Part shown: positions 21,286 to 28,554 of the stretch, one piece after another
How the letters are laid out: each line of letters starts with the position of its first letter
Numbering within the stretch: position 1 is the stretch's first letter
Virus record (IMG/VR): IMGVR_UViG_3300048818_000095
Location: 1 to 39,685 of that record
Length of the DNA stretch: 39,685 nucleotides
Origin: a virus
Direction: 5' to 3' (one strand)
Program-made: the position numbers and the translations under genes
Notes under the pieces: model-generated
Told to the model about the DNA's origin: nothing
Databases searched by the model: none
What the model saw: the letters and a program-made list of their open reading frames with translations, nothing else

Positions 21286-23049
21286 TTGAAAACGACTCAG
21301 ATCCTTACCGAAGCCCCGCGCGAGCTGCTCCTCGATGCACTGAGGATTGCACCCTGGAACGCGCGCAAGACCTTCGACCCAGCCTCACTTCGCGAACTCT
21401 CAGCCACGATCCAGAAGCAAGGCTTAATTTCGCCGTTGATTGTTCGGCCGGTCAATGGCGGGAAGTACGAGATCGTTGCCGGCCACCGTCGCTTCCAGGT
21501 CACGCTCGAGTTGGGCTGGAATGCGGTGCCCTGCTTTGTCCGCGAGCTCACCGAGGACCAGGCGCACGAGATCGCCCTGGTCGACAACCTTCAGCGGGAG
21601 GACATCCCCGCGCTCGAAGAGGCCGACGCCTACAAGGAGCTCCAACAGCGTCTCGGGACGCCGGCAGCGATCGCCGCGCGGGTGGGCAAGGAAGTTTCGT
21701 ATGTCGCCCGGCGCCTGCAGCTCGTATCCCTGGCCGAGATGCCGCGCAAGGCGCTGGCCGAGCGGCTGATCACCGTCGACCATGCCCTGCTTCTGGCGCG
21801 CCTGGGCGGAGATGAGCAGGACGTCAATCTCAAATGGGCGCTGAATCCCAATTCAGGCATCAAGGAACCCGTCGCGACCACGATCGCGCAGCGGACCAAG
21901 GAGCTAGCGCGCAAGGACCGGTACCAGCCCTGGGAACCGCAGTCGCCGGTTGAACTCAAGCACCATATCGAGCAGAATGTCGGTCGCAAACTTTCGCGTG
22001 CCCCATGGGATCTCGAAGATGCAGAGCTCCTTCCCGCCGCCGGCGCCTGCAACGTCTGCCCATCGAACACCAAGGCCAACGACACGCTCTTCGGCGACAT
22101 GGCGATCGCTGCAGCGACCTGCGAGAACGGCGCCTGCTTTGAGCAGAAGCGCGAGGCCTTCGTTCAGCTCCGGCTGGGGAGCATTCCCGAAAGGCACGAT
22201 CTGCCGGGCGAGCCGACGCGCTGCCTTCGCCGCATCAAGCTGAGCTGGAAATCTACGACGGTCAAGCCGCGCATGCAGAGGACCAGCATCCCGGCGGACC
22301 GCGATGGATTCGCCCCGGAGCAGGTTTTCAAGTACGGCCAGTGGATCGATGCCAAGCCGAAATCCTGCGAGTTCCTGCGCCAGGGGGTGACGGTCGATTG
22401 GAGCGACGCCGGCGATCGTGGCTACATGGGCTCAAGCCAGAAAGCTTCGAAGCCTGGCCAGATCCTCGCCGTCTGCATTGCTGAAAAGTGCAAGGTCCAC
22501 AAGAAGGGCTATAGCCAGCCGGATCGCAAAGCCAACGGCCAGCGCTATGACGCGAAGGCAGACGAAGCGAAGCGTGAACAGCAGAAGCAGGCCGCGATCG
22601 CGGAATCGAAGCTGCGCGTCGCGGTCGCTTCTAAGGCGATCGAGAGCATCAAGGCTCTGCCGGCCGAAGTATTCCGCGAGCTTGTGCTTCGCTCGCTCGC
22701 GGGCGACGACGTGCGCGTCTGCTACGCCATCATCCCGGGGTTCGACAAGGTGCTCAAGACGGCAAAAATTGATTCCCCGGAATTCGTCAAGGCTGCGGCG
22801 CTGGTCTCGATCGCCGATGAACTCGAGGCCTCGCCGTGGTACGGCGCTGAGAATGGGCGTAAGGAATTCCTCGCCGCAGTCAAGCGTCTCGGCTACGACG
22901 GAGCGAGCGCCTGGCTGAAACCCGCCGAGCCGAAGCCCGAGAAGGCGCTGCCCGCGAAGAAGCTCTTTCTCAGCGCCGAAGCCAGGAAGCGCATCGCCGA
23001 CGCGCAGCGCAAGCGTTGGGCCACCGCCAAGAAAGCCGGCCGCAAATGA
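21286..23049 (+). CDS. parB-like: ParB/RepB/Spo0J-family protein
   Basis: TTG start with AGGAGA five bases upstream; 587 residues, longer than most ParB. The N-terminal ParB/CTP-binding domain shows WNARKTF, PLIVRP and G66-H-R-R69, followed by NLQRED (101-106) and an HTH (TPAAIAARVGKEVSYVARRL). A Cys-rich section (ACNVCPSN ... CENGACFEQK, near 250-285) follows, as in plasmid ParB-like proteins. The C-terminus is a long charged helical part with AEARKRIADAQRKRW at its end. No ParA is encoded in the window. It may regulate transcription or bind a centromere-like site rather than partition a plasmid. Confidence 0.8.
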   Translation: MKTTQILTEAPRELLLDALRIAPWNARKTFDPASLRELSATIQKQGLISPLIVRPVNGGKYEIVAGHRRFQVTLELGWNAVPCFVRELTEDQAHEIALVDNLQREDIPALEEADAYKELQQRLGTPAAIAARVGKEVSYVARRLQLVSLAEMPRKALAERLITVDHALLLARLGGDEQDVNLKWALNPNSGIKEPVATTIAQRTKELARKDRYQPWEPQSPVELKHHIEQNVGRKLSRAPWDLEDAELLPAAGACNVCPSNTKANDTLFGDMAIAAATCENGACFEQKREAFVQLRLGSIPERHDLPGEPTRCLRRIKLSWKSTTVKPRMQRTSIPADRDGFAPEQVFKYGQWIDAKPKSCEFLRQGVTVDWSDAGDRGYMGSSQKASKPGQILAVCIAEKCKVHKKGYSQPDRKANGQRYDAKADEAKREQQKQAAIAESKLRVAVASKAIESIKALPAEVFRELVLRSLAGDDVRVCYAIIPGFDKVLKTAKIDSPEFVKAAALVSIADELEASPWYGAENGRKEFLAAVKRLGYDGASAWLKPAEPKPEKALPAKKLFLSAEARKRIADAQRKRWATAKKAGRK

Positions 23050-23207
23050 AAACGCACGTGGCCGCGCCGAGCGCCTCAGCTGAACGAACCTACGTCACGA
23101 TCCTCTGCATCTTCGCGCTGATCGCCGCCGTTCTTCTCGGCTTCGCCTTGTTTGGGTTCTGGGCAGCGTTCCACGGGCTGATCGTCTGGCTTTTTGCGCG
23201 AGGGTAA
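23046..23207 (+). CDS. Small membrane protein
   Basis: 53 residues with one long hydrophobic segment (about 17-49) broken by Phe/Gly, so one or two helices. ATG overlaps the parB stop (ATGA) and its stop overlaps another start, which supports translation. No family recognised. Confidence 0.58.
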   Translation: MKTHVAAPSASAERTYVTILCIFALIAAVLLGFALFGFWAAFHGLIVWLFARG

Positions 23208-23210
23208 TGA

Positions 23211-23759
23211 ATGCCAACAGGACTAAAGCTGCAGTGGACCGAGGAAGAGGACCGGGAATTGAGACGCATTTATGCCATGTCGAGAGCTGGTCAGTCCTCT
23301 GCGGCGCTGCGCAAGCTGGCCGACCGGAAGGGCGTCAAGCTGGAACGCTGCCGCAATCGCGCCGCGACACTCGGGCTCTCGCGCGTGGCCGGGCGTCATC
23401 GCCGCTGGACGACGGTGGAGGATGAAAATCTCGAAGCCTATGCGGGGCGGCTTCCGGTGCGGAAGATTGCACGGATCCTCGCCCGCACGGATGAGGCAAT
23501 CATCAACCGGCTGCATCTGCGCAAGCTTTCGGGGCGCGTCAAGGATCGCGGCTACATGCGGACCGAGCTCGCCGAGTGCCTCGGTCTGGATATTGACACC
23601 CTGCGGGCGCTGCTGAAGCGCTTCCCGCTCGAAGCCAACCTTCTCGGGAACTTCGCCGAGGCCGATTTACAACTCTGGGTCTGGGACCATCTCGAAGACC
23701 TCGAGCTCAGGAAATGCAATCAGGCATGGCTGAAGGCCATGCTACGGAGGCCAGCGTGA
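23211..23759 (+). CDS. Myb/SANT-like DNA-binding protein
   Basis: The 182-residue product has two SANT-like segments: QWTEEEDRELRRIYAM near the N-terminus and RRWTTVEDENLEAYAGRLPVRKIARIL in the middle (given in outline), each with the Trp and acidic pattern of the fold. A further helical domain follows, with RTELAECLGLDIDTLRALLKR resembling an HTH. It likely binds DNA, perhaps as an early regulator. The start ATG at 23211 is chosen over 23207 because the 23207 frame is poor. The TGA overlaps the next GTG. Confidence 0.58.
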   Translation: MPTGLKLQWTEEEDRELRRIYAMSRAGQSSAALRKLADRKGVKLERCRNRAATLGLSRVAGRHRRWTTVEDENLEAYAGRLPVRKIARILARTDEAIINRLHLRKLSGRVKDRGYMRTELAECLGLDIDTLRALLKRFPLEANLLGNFAEADLQLWVWDHLEDLELRKCNQAWLKAMLRRPA

Positions 23760-24541
23760 GCGAAACCCGGTTTCCACCCTCGGGCACCAAATGCAAGGAC
23801 TGCGGCTGCTGCCTGGCCACGGTTTACGCGGGCAACGACGCGCTCTGCTGGGAATGCGACGAGGGCGAGCCCTGTAAAGGGAAGCAGCTCGCGCCAGCCC
23901 GCGCCGCCGAAACACCTGGCCGCGCAACCATCACCCTCGTTTTCGACGAACGGGAACTCGATGATTACTGGGACTCGCTGGCGCTTGAGCAGAAGGCCTA
24001 CCTGATCCAGCTGCAACCAGTGCCGCGCCCTACGATCCAGACCAGTGCCGCGCCCCTGCCACATTACGTGCGCCAGAAGTCCCACTCGAGGGTGGCGATC
24101 GCCGAGAGCGTGAAAGCTGCCTGCATCGCCGACCGTGCCGCCGGAATCCGGCCCCGGGACATCGCCCAGACCCGGAATGTCGGGTACTCAACCGTGGTCA
24201 AGATCCTGCGCGACGCCCCAAAACCAGTCTTGACCTCCGATCCAGCGTCGCCTGCTCCGGTCCTGGATGGGATAAGTCCCGCGGCGGCCAGTGAGCAGGA
24301 CAGGACGCCGCGGGCAGAAATGCCCCAGGAGGCGCCCGTGCCAACCAAGCCGATGATTCCCTCCACCCCGGAGCCAGCGCCGCAAGCGGCCCCGGAAAGC
24401 GGCCCAGCCATTCCACCTGGCCGCGCAACCCTCGTTTTCGACGAACGGGAACTCGATGATTACTGGGACTCGCTGGCGCTTGAGCAGAAGGCTTACCTGA
24501 TCCAGCTGCAGCTCGGCGTCGATCTGCGCGGAGGAGCCTGA
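23756..24541 (+). CDS. Zinc-ribbon/HTH protein with an internal 97-bp duplication
   Basis: GTG start overlaps the upstream stop, with GGAGG five bases before it; 261 residues. The N-terminus has CKDCGCC and CWECDEGEPC, a probable zinc ribbon. An HTH follows (RPRDIAQTRNVGYSTVVKIL, near residue 125-145). The segment LVFDERELDDYWDSLALEQK occurs twice, near residues 62 and 227, and the DNA is almost identical (see the two repeats). Between the copies lies a Pro/Ala-rich linker. The role is unknown; a DNA-binding regulator is likely. Confidence 0.6.
   Translation: MSETRFPPSGTKCKDCGCCLATVYAGNDALCWECDEGEPCKGKQLAPARAAETPGRATITLVFDERELDDYWDSLALEQKAYLIQLQPVPRPTIQTSAAPLPHYVRQKSHSRVAIAESVKAACIADRAAGIRPRDIAQTRNVGYSTVVKILRDAPKPVLTSDPASPAPVLDGISPAAASEQDRTPRAEMPQEAPVPTKPMIPSTPEPAPQAAPESGPAIPPGRATLVFDERELDDYWDSLALEQKAYLIQLQLGVDLRGGA
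23913..24015. repeat. Direct repeat, copy 1 (103 bp)
   Basis: Matches 24414-24510 with one substitution and a six-base insertion (ATCACC, 23930-23935). Starts CACCTGGCCGCGCAACC and ends CAGCTGCA. In frame within the zinc-ribbon/HTH gene. Confidence 0.9.
24414..24510. repeat. Direct repeat, copy 2 (97 bp)
   Basis: Second copy of the repeat at 23913-24015, about 500 bases downstream and in the same reading frame. The near-identity at silent sites shows that the duplication is recent or kept alike by recombination. Confidence 0.9.
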
Positions 24542-24936
24542 TGACTGAGCTCAGGCTAGAAATTCCCATGTTGCCTCCGTCGGGCAACCATTACAAAACG
24601 TACAAAATCATCATCCCGCGCGACCCGCGGCAGAAGGCCTTCGCGCAGTGGTACCTGACGCCCGAGGCGCTCGACTTCTACGGGTGCGTGCAGATGATCG
24701 CCCAGGGCCGCTACATCAGCGGGCCCGAGCTCGAGGTCTCCTTCATCGTCTTTCTGCCTGCCGGCCGACGCTACGACGTCGACAACTATCCGAAGTGCAT
24801 TCTCGACTCACTGAAGCATTGCAAGGTCATCCGCGACGACATCGACGTCGACGACCTGCACTGCCACCGCCGGCGGGATCCGCTCAACCCGCGCACCGTG
24901 ATCGTGATCAAGAGTGCCCAGGGGAGCCTCCTATGA
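24541..24936 (+). CDS. rusA: RusA-family Holliday-junction resolvase
   Basis: The 131-residue product has the RusA pattern: LPPSGNHYK near the N-terminus, RRYDVDNYPKCILDSL with Asp79 and Asp81, then VIRDDIDVDDL with Asp100. These match the catalytic acids of RusA. It would cut four-way junctions during replication or recombination and prepare DNA for packaging. ATG overlaps the upstream TGA. Length and motif spacing are normal for the family. Confidence 0.85.
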   Translation: MTELRLEIPMLPPSGNHYKTYKIIIPRDPRQKAFAQWYLTPEALDFYGCVQMIAQGRYISGPELEVSFIVFLPAGRRYDVDNYPKCILDSLKHCKVIRDDIDVDDLHCHRRRDPLNPRTVIVIKSAQGSLL

Positions 24937-25133
24937 GCCCACATCACTTCCCCAAGAACACGGTCGAGGCCTCCGTGTGGTGCAACACCTGTAACAAGAT
25001 GACGCCCTGGCGAATCCTCAATGGCCGTCGTGGGTTCTGCATTCCTTGCTATGGCAAGCAGCCGGCCGCCTCTAAACCAGTGGCAAAACCGGAAGCGGAG
25101 CAGCAACTCGAGATGTTTAAAGGGGGAAAATGA
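24933..25133 (+). CDS. Small zinc-ribbon protein
   Basis: 66 residues with CNTC (17-20) and CIPC (36-39), a four-cysteine zinc ribbon, and a C-terminal EQQLEMFKGGK tail. ATG overlaps the rusA stop (CTATGA) and the 3' end overlaps the next ATG. GGGGAG lies upstream. Probably nucleic-acid or protein binding; no specific role. Confidence 0.62.
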   Translation: MSPHHFPKNTVEASVWCNTCNKMTPWRILNGRRGFCIPCYGKQPAASKPVAKPEAEQQLEMFKGGK

Positions 25134-25324
25134 CACCGCCTGAACCTGAATCAATCGCCCAGATCATCGACACGTTCTTCAACGGCCGTGCCGCGCCAGC
25201 CGCCCTCCCGCAGCCGGTGCGGATCAAACTCAACTCCACGCAGATCGGCGAGCTGATGCAGGGCAGGACGCTGCACTTCCAGGCCGGCCCGCTCGCGATT
25301 GAACTTGTGGCGGCGAAGAAATGA
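25130..25324 (+). CDS. Hypothetical 64-residue protein
   Basis: ATGA overlaps at both ends tie it to its neighbours. The product has an acidic N-terminal helix (SIAQIIDTFFNG) and a beta-like C-terminus (RTLHFQAGPLAIELVAA). No family recognised. Confidence 0.55.
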   Translation: MTPPEPESIAQIIDTFFNGRAAPAALPQPVRIKLNSTQIGELMQGRTLHFQAGPLAIELVAAKK

Positions 25325-25749
25325 GACCGAAGAAAGTAATTCTCTGCGTCGATGACAACGAAGACGACTGTTCCGTGCTCAAGTTTGTGCTCTCTACGAA
25401 CGGGTACCGCGTGCTCTCCGCGAGCAGCGGGGCAGCGGCGATCGGGCTGTTTGGCGAGGGTTCGGTGGACCTCGTCATCGCCGCTATCGCCATGGACGAG
25501 ATGACAGGCAACGAGTTATTTCGACGCCTGAAGTCGATGGCACCCTGGATTCCGATGGTTTTGATGGGCGACCCATCGGGGCTTGGAATTCATGCCGCAG
25601 ACGCCGTGCTGGACAAAAAACAATGCTCCGCCCTCGAAATGCTCGAGTGCTTCAAATTGAAATGCGCCCGCAAACGTGGCCCGAGGAAGGGCTCCCAACA
25701 TAAACCCGTGCCCTCACCCCAACCCGCGCCGGTCTCCGGCGTGGCCTGA
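25321..25749 (+). CDS. CheY-like receiver domain lacking the phospho-acceptor Asp
   Basis: The 142-residue product begins as a response-regulator receiver: VILCVDDNEDD (acidic pocket at 11-12), helix 1, GYRVLSASSG, then VDLVIAAIAMDEMTG. The residue aligned with the phosphorylated Asp is Ala55, and the switch Ser/Thr position is also changed (VLMGD), while a Lys is kept at 99-100. A basic Pro-rich tail replaces an output domain (ARKRGPRKG). Short single-domain receivers like this are abundant in Acidobacteriota, so it was probably taken from the host. It may act as a non-phosphorylated decoy or adaptor in host signalling. Confidence 0.7.
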   Translation: MRPKKVILCVDDNEDDCSVLKFVLSTNGYRVLSASSGAAAIGLFGEGSVDLVIAAIAMDEMTGNELFRRLKSMAPWIPMVLMGDPSGLGIHAADAVLDKKQCSALEMLECFKLKCARKRGPRKGSQHKPVPSPQPAPVSGVA

Positions 25750-25764
25750 ACTGAAAGGAAAATC

Positions 25765-25986
25765 ATGCCAGTAACGAGAGCCAACATCGATGACGTTTTC
25801 ACCTATCACGTACCCGATTCAGATCAGCTCGTGACCTATGAGAAGCTCCGCTCTTCGGCCCGTGAGTTCGCAAAGGCAATCCTCTACCTCACCCCAGGAT
25901 GCGCAGACCAGCAGGCGGCGATCCGCCTGGTTCGCGAAGCTGTCATGACCGCGAACGCAGCAGTCGCCCTGAAAGGAAGTGTCTAG
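25765..25986 (+). CDS. Acb2/Tad1-hairpin-type protein, candidate anti-defence sponge
   Basis: The 73-residue product has the pattern of a family I know as Acb2/Tad1 hairpin proteins: FTYHVP (12-17), YEKLRSSAREFA (25-36), a PGCADQQAAIRLV turn and the closing AVMTANAAVA helix (59-68). Studied members bind cyclic oligonucleotides (Acb2, against CBASS) or gcADPR (Tad1, against Thoeris). AAAGGAAA precedes the ATG and the stop overlaps the next start. Family recognition is from memory, and whether this branch binds signalling nucleotides is untested. Confidence 0.68.
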   Translation: MPVTRANIDDVFTYHVPDSDQLVTYEKLRSSAREFAKAILYLTPGCADQQAAIRLVREAVMTANAAVALKGSV

Positions 25987-26624
25987 TGGAGCAGCAGACG
26001 TTGTTTCCCTCGGCAAACCGCCGAGTTTTGATCGGCTCGGTGACCAAGCAGGCCACCACGGGCCGCATCTGCGTTCCGATCCGCATGCCACTGACCGGTG
26101 AGGCGCTGCTCGGCTGCCCCGAGTGGGTCTCAACCGCCTACGACGCCGTCGAGAAATATCTCACGGAAGCGACCCCGGAAATCGAGCAGATCGCAGACAT
26201 CACGGTCGCCTTCTCGAATCAGAAGCCGAAGGGCAAGCTCTTCGATGACCCCAACGCCAAGATCCCATCGGCTGAACTGCGCGCCTTCTGCATCCAGCGT
26301 TGTGGCGATGAGGAGAACCCCGACGTGGAGCTCGCGTTCAAGCTCTATGCCCCGTTTTCGCGCGACTTTTGGAAGTGGCTTGGCGAGATGTGCGGCGCCG
26401 AAGTGTACATGGCCTTCCCGAAGTCGCTCGGGGCAGGCATGGCGAAGGCCGCGGCGAAACAGGACAGCCTTGACCTGAGCAAACCCTCGGCCGCTGAGAA
26501 GGAAGCCCTCGCCGGCGACGCCAACCCACCCGTGGACGCCCCCAAGAAGAAGTCGAGCCCGAAGGAGTTGCTCGAATTCCACAAGAAGGTCACGCCCGGA
26601 CGCGGCAAGACCGCAGTGCAGTAA
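25986..26624 (+). CDS. Hypothetical 212-residue early protein
   Basis: GTG start (25986) chosen because it overlaps the upstream TAG and has AAAGGAAG nearby. The product has a compact N-terminal domain (TGRICVPIRMPLTGEALLG), a region of alternating strands and helices to about residue 150, then a charged Pro/Lys-rich tail ending HKKVTPGRGKTAVQ. Acidic domain plus basic tail could suit a single-strand-binding or inhibitory protein, but I do not recognise it. Confidence 0.55.
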   Translation: MEQQTLFPSANRRVLIGSVTKQATTGRICVPIRMPLTGEALLGCPEWVSTAYDAVEKYLTEATPEIEQIADITVAFSNQKPKGKLFDDPNAKIPSAELRAFCIQRCGDEENPDVELAFKLYAPFSRDFWKWLGEMCGAEVYMAFPKSLGAGMAKAAAKQDSLDLSKPSAAEKEALAGDANPPVDAPKKKSSPKELLEFHKKVTPGRGKTAVQ

Positions 26625-26646
26625 CAACCCCAAAAGGAGGCACACG

Positions 26647-27048
26647 ATGCCTGAGAGAACCTTGGAAGAGATGGTCGCCGACGTCGACGCGGCGATGCGC
26701 TTAACGAAGACCGAGCTCGGGCGCGCCCTGACCCGGAAGAACGAAGCCAAAGCCCAAGCCGCGACCTGCAGAGTGAAGATCGACGAGCTCGAGGAGCGGA
26801 TGGAAGAGTTGCGGATCCGCCTCCACGTGAAAGCGACCCTGGGCGACCTCGCCGGCGAAATGGCTGCGACCCAGGCGGCGGTCGATTCACCTGATGACCT
26901 GTCGGAGGTCCAGCCGCCGATTCAGTTATGGGGGCGCAGCCTCCGCGAAGTCGCGCAATGCGTGCCCGCAGTTCTCGAGAACGACCGGACGGATCCCATC
27001 CTCGAACCGCCCTGCGGCGGGAAAACGGCCGCGGAGATGAAATGGTAG
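26647..27048 (+). CDS. Hypothetical coiled-coil protein, 133 residues
   Basis: AAAAGGAGG gives a strong ribosome site. Residues about 5-75 are a charged helical stretch with heptad spacing (KIDELEERMEELRIRL), so a coiled coil is likely. The C-terminal third is less regular and ends AAEMKW. The 3' end overlaps the next ATG. No family recognised. Confidence 0.58.
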   Translation: MPERTLEEMVADVDAAMRLTKTELGRALTRKNEAKAQAATCRVKIDELEERMEELRIRLHVKATLGDLAGEMAATQAAVDSPDDLSEVQPPIQLWGRSLREVAQCVPAVLENDRTDPILEPPCGGKTAAEMKW

Positions 27049-27263
27049 AACTCTGCGATCAGTGCACCTGGCGGCCGATCACCGCCGAGACCCTACCCCG
27101 GAAGGGCGACGAGACGATCAACGCGACGGGCTACGTCACCGTGGTCACCAAGCACTCGGCGCGCTGGACGTTCGAGCGCTGGTGCCGCAACCGCTGGCTC
27201 TACTTCCGGCCCATCAACCCGCCGGACGACCTGCCCGGGCGGCGCAAACCGGAAGCTGTTTGA
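27042..27263 (+). CDS. Hypothetical 73-residue protein
   Basis: ATG lies inside the end of the previous gene, after GGAGATGAA. The product begins CDQCTWRPITAETLP and has several Trp and Arg (WTFERWCRNRWLYFRP). The W-PI-x-ETLP start is faintly like DUF551 proteins of phages. No role assigned. Confidence 0.55.
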   Translation: MVELCDQCTWRPITAETLPRKGDETINATGYVTVVTKHSARWTFERWCRNRWLYFRPINPPDDLPGRRKPEAV

Positions 27264-27322
27264 AAGCTCGGCTGCGGATATGCGGTCCCGCGAGCGGAAG
27301 CGAAAGAACGGTGAAAGGATCC

Positions 27323-27517
27323 GTGGATTCAGACCTCTGGTATGTTTATCGAATTCCCGACGCGCCGCGTGGTTGCGGGTATTACATCTGCCACGGGAAA
27401 CGGTTGAGCCCAGCGCCCACCAGCAAGGCTGCGCCTGTTCCGCTTATCTGGGAAGGAGAGGCGCGCGATGCCGATCACGCGCTCGAAGAGGCGAAGCGGA
27501 ACGAGCCTGTTGGCTAG
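27323..27517 (+). CDS. Hypothetical 64-residue protein (start uncertain)
   Basis: GTG at 27323 follows AAAGGA by three bases; an in-frame GTG at 27311 is an alternative. The product has DLWYVYRIPDAPRGCGYYIC and an acidic C-terminal helix. It is the last gene before a 184-base gap that precedes the packaging genes. Confidence 0.45.
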   Translation: MDSDLWYVYRIPDAPRGCGYYICHGKRLSPAPTSKAAPVPLIWEGEARDADHALEEAKRNEPVG

Positions 27518-27530
27518 TTCGCCAATCGTT

Positions 27531-27560
27531 TTGAGAAGAGTACCCTGAAGACCTTCTCAA
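27531..27560. other. Hairpin in the gap before packaging genes
   Basis: TTGAGAAG (27531-27538) pairs with CTTCTCAA (27553-27560) around 14 bases. No T run follows. It may be a weak terminator or an operator between early and late genes. The rest of 27518-27701 shows no gene and no clear promoter to me, although a late promoter would be expected here. Confidence 0.45.
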
Positions 27561-27701
27561 CGGGTCCCTCAAAGAGAACCCCGCAGCATCCTGTTATCTT
27601 TCCCTCTGACAGACCCTTGCGAGCCTGAACACCGCCCTGATGTCTGACACAGGCCAAAGTCGGGCACCGAGCAAGACCTGAAACCCCTCGTCCCTTCATC
27701 G

Positions 27702-28028
27702 ATGGCCGCTCACTCTAAAGTAGTGAACCTCACCAACGGATGCCGCATCAAGCGGAGCCAGGCCATGGGCCGAGTCGCCCAGTGCATTTCCGCCTGGGTA
27801 GAAGAAGGCGTCACCATTCGCGACCTGAGCCTTCGGGAATGTATCGCAGCCCGAAGCGCGCAATCGAGGCTCCAGGAGCCCTTCCCAGCCTCTGAGATTC
27901 CCGGGGTCGTATTCGAAGCCCCAGCCGCCAGCCAGGCGGGCACTCAGCGCGAGCAGAGACTGGCGAGCGAGGCCAACGCATTCGCGGCAGGCTTCGCAGA
28001 AGGACTCCATGAAAGGCCTGACTCCTAA
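27702..28028 (+). CDS. Hypothetical 108-residue protein before terminase
   Basis: First gene of the packaging module. No strong ribosome site precedes the ATG. The product has SKVVNLTNGCRIKRSQ at the start, a helical segment, and an Ala/Glu-rich C-terminus (ANAFAAGFAEGLHE). Its end overlaps the small terminase start by 20 bases. It may help terminase, but no family is recognised. Confidence 0.5.
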   Translation: MAAHSKVVNLTNGCRIKRSQAMGRVAQCISAWVEEGVTIRDLSLRECIAARSAQSRLQEPFPASEIPGVVFEAPAASQAGTQREQRLASEANAFAAGFAEGLHERPDS

Positions 28029-28554
28029 ACATCGGCTGTTCATTGCCGAATACCTGACCGACCTCAATGCGACGCGGGCGTATATGGCGACCGGGTACAG
28101 GTCAAAGAGCCCGGCCGTCGAAGCTTCAAAACTCCTAAGAATCCCCAAGGTTGCAGCCGAAATAGCCAAACGCCATGGCAAGCGGCTTGGGAAGCTTGAA
28201 ATTACAGCTGACCGCGTGCTGGAAGAGCTGGCCCTGCTGGGATTCGCGAACATGCTCGACTACGTGAAATTCCAGAAGAACGGCAAGTCCTTCGACATCG
28301 ACTTCTCGAAGCTGACACGAGACCAGGCCGCTGCAATTCAGGAAGTCACGGTCGACGCGACGGGCGGATCGAACGACGGGGAACGCCGCCTGGTCCTGCG
28401 CAACAAGTTCAAGCTGGCCGACAAGCGTGGAGCGCTTGAGCTGCTCGGCAAACACCTGAAGCTCTTCCCGACCAAGATCGAGGTAGGTGGCCCGGAGGGC
28501 GGTCCGATCCCAGTCGACCAGGACATCACGGTGACCTTCGTCGAGCCCAAATGA
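28009..28554 (+). CDS. terS: Small terminase subunit (Terminase_2 type)
   Basis: The 181-residue product has the Terminase_2 start: LTPKHRLFIAEYLTDLNATRAYMATGY, an HTH-like DNA-binding segment (quoted in outline), then ILRIPKVAAEIA and a GKLEITADRVLEELALLGFANM helix pair. It would bind the pac site and load the large subunit. AAGGA precedes the ATG, and the stop overlaps the large-subunit start (ATGA), the usual terS-terL coupling. Confidence 0.82.
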   Translation: MKGLTPKHRLFIAEYLTDLNATRAYMATGYRSKSPAVEASKLLRIPKVAAEIAKRHGKRLGKLEITADRVLEELALLGFANMLDYVKFQKNGKSFDIDFSKLTRDQAAAIQEVTVDATGGSNDGERRLVLRNKFKLADKRGALELLGKHLKLFPTKIEVGGPEGGPIPVDQDITVTFVEPK

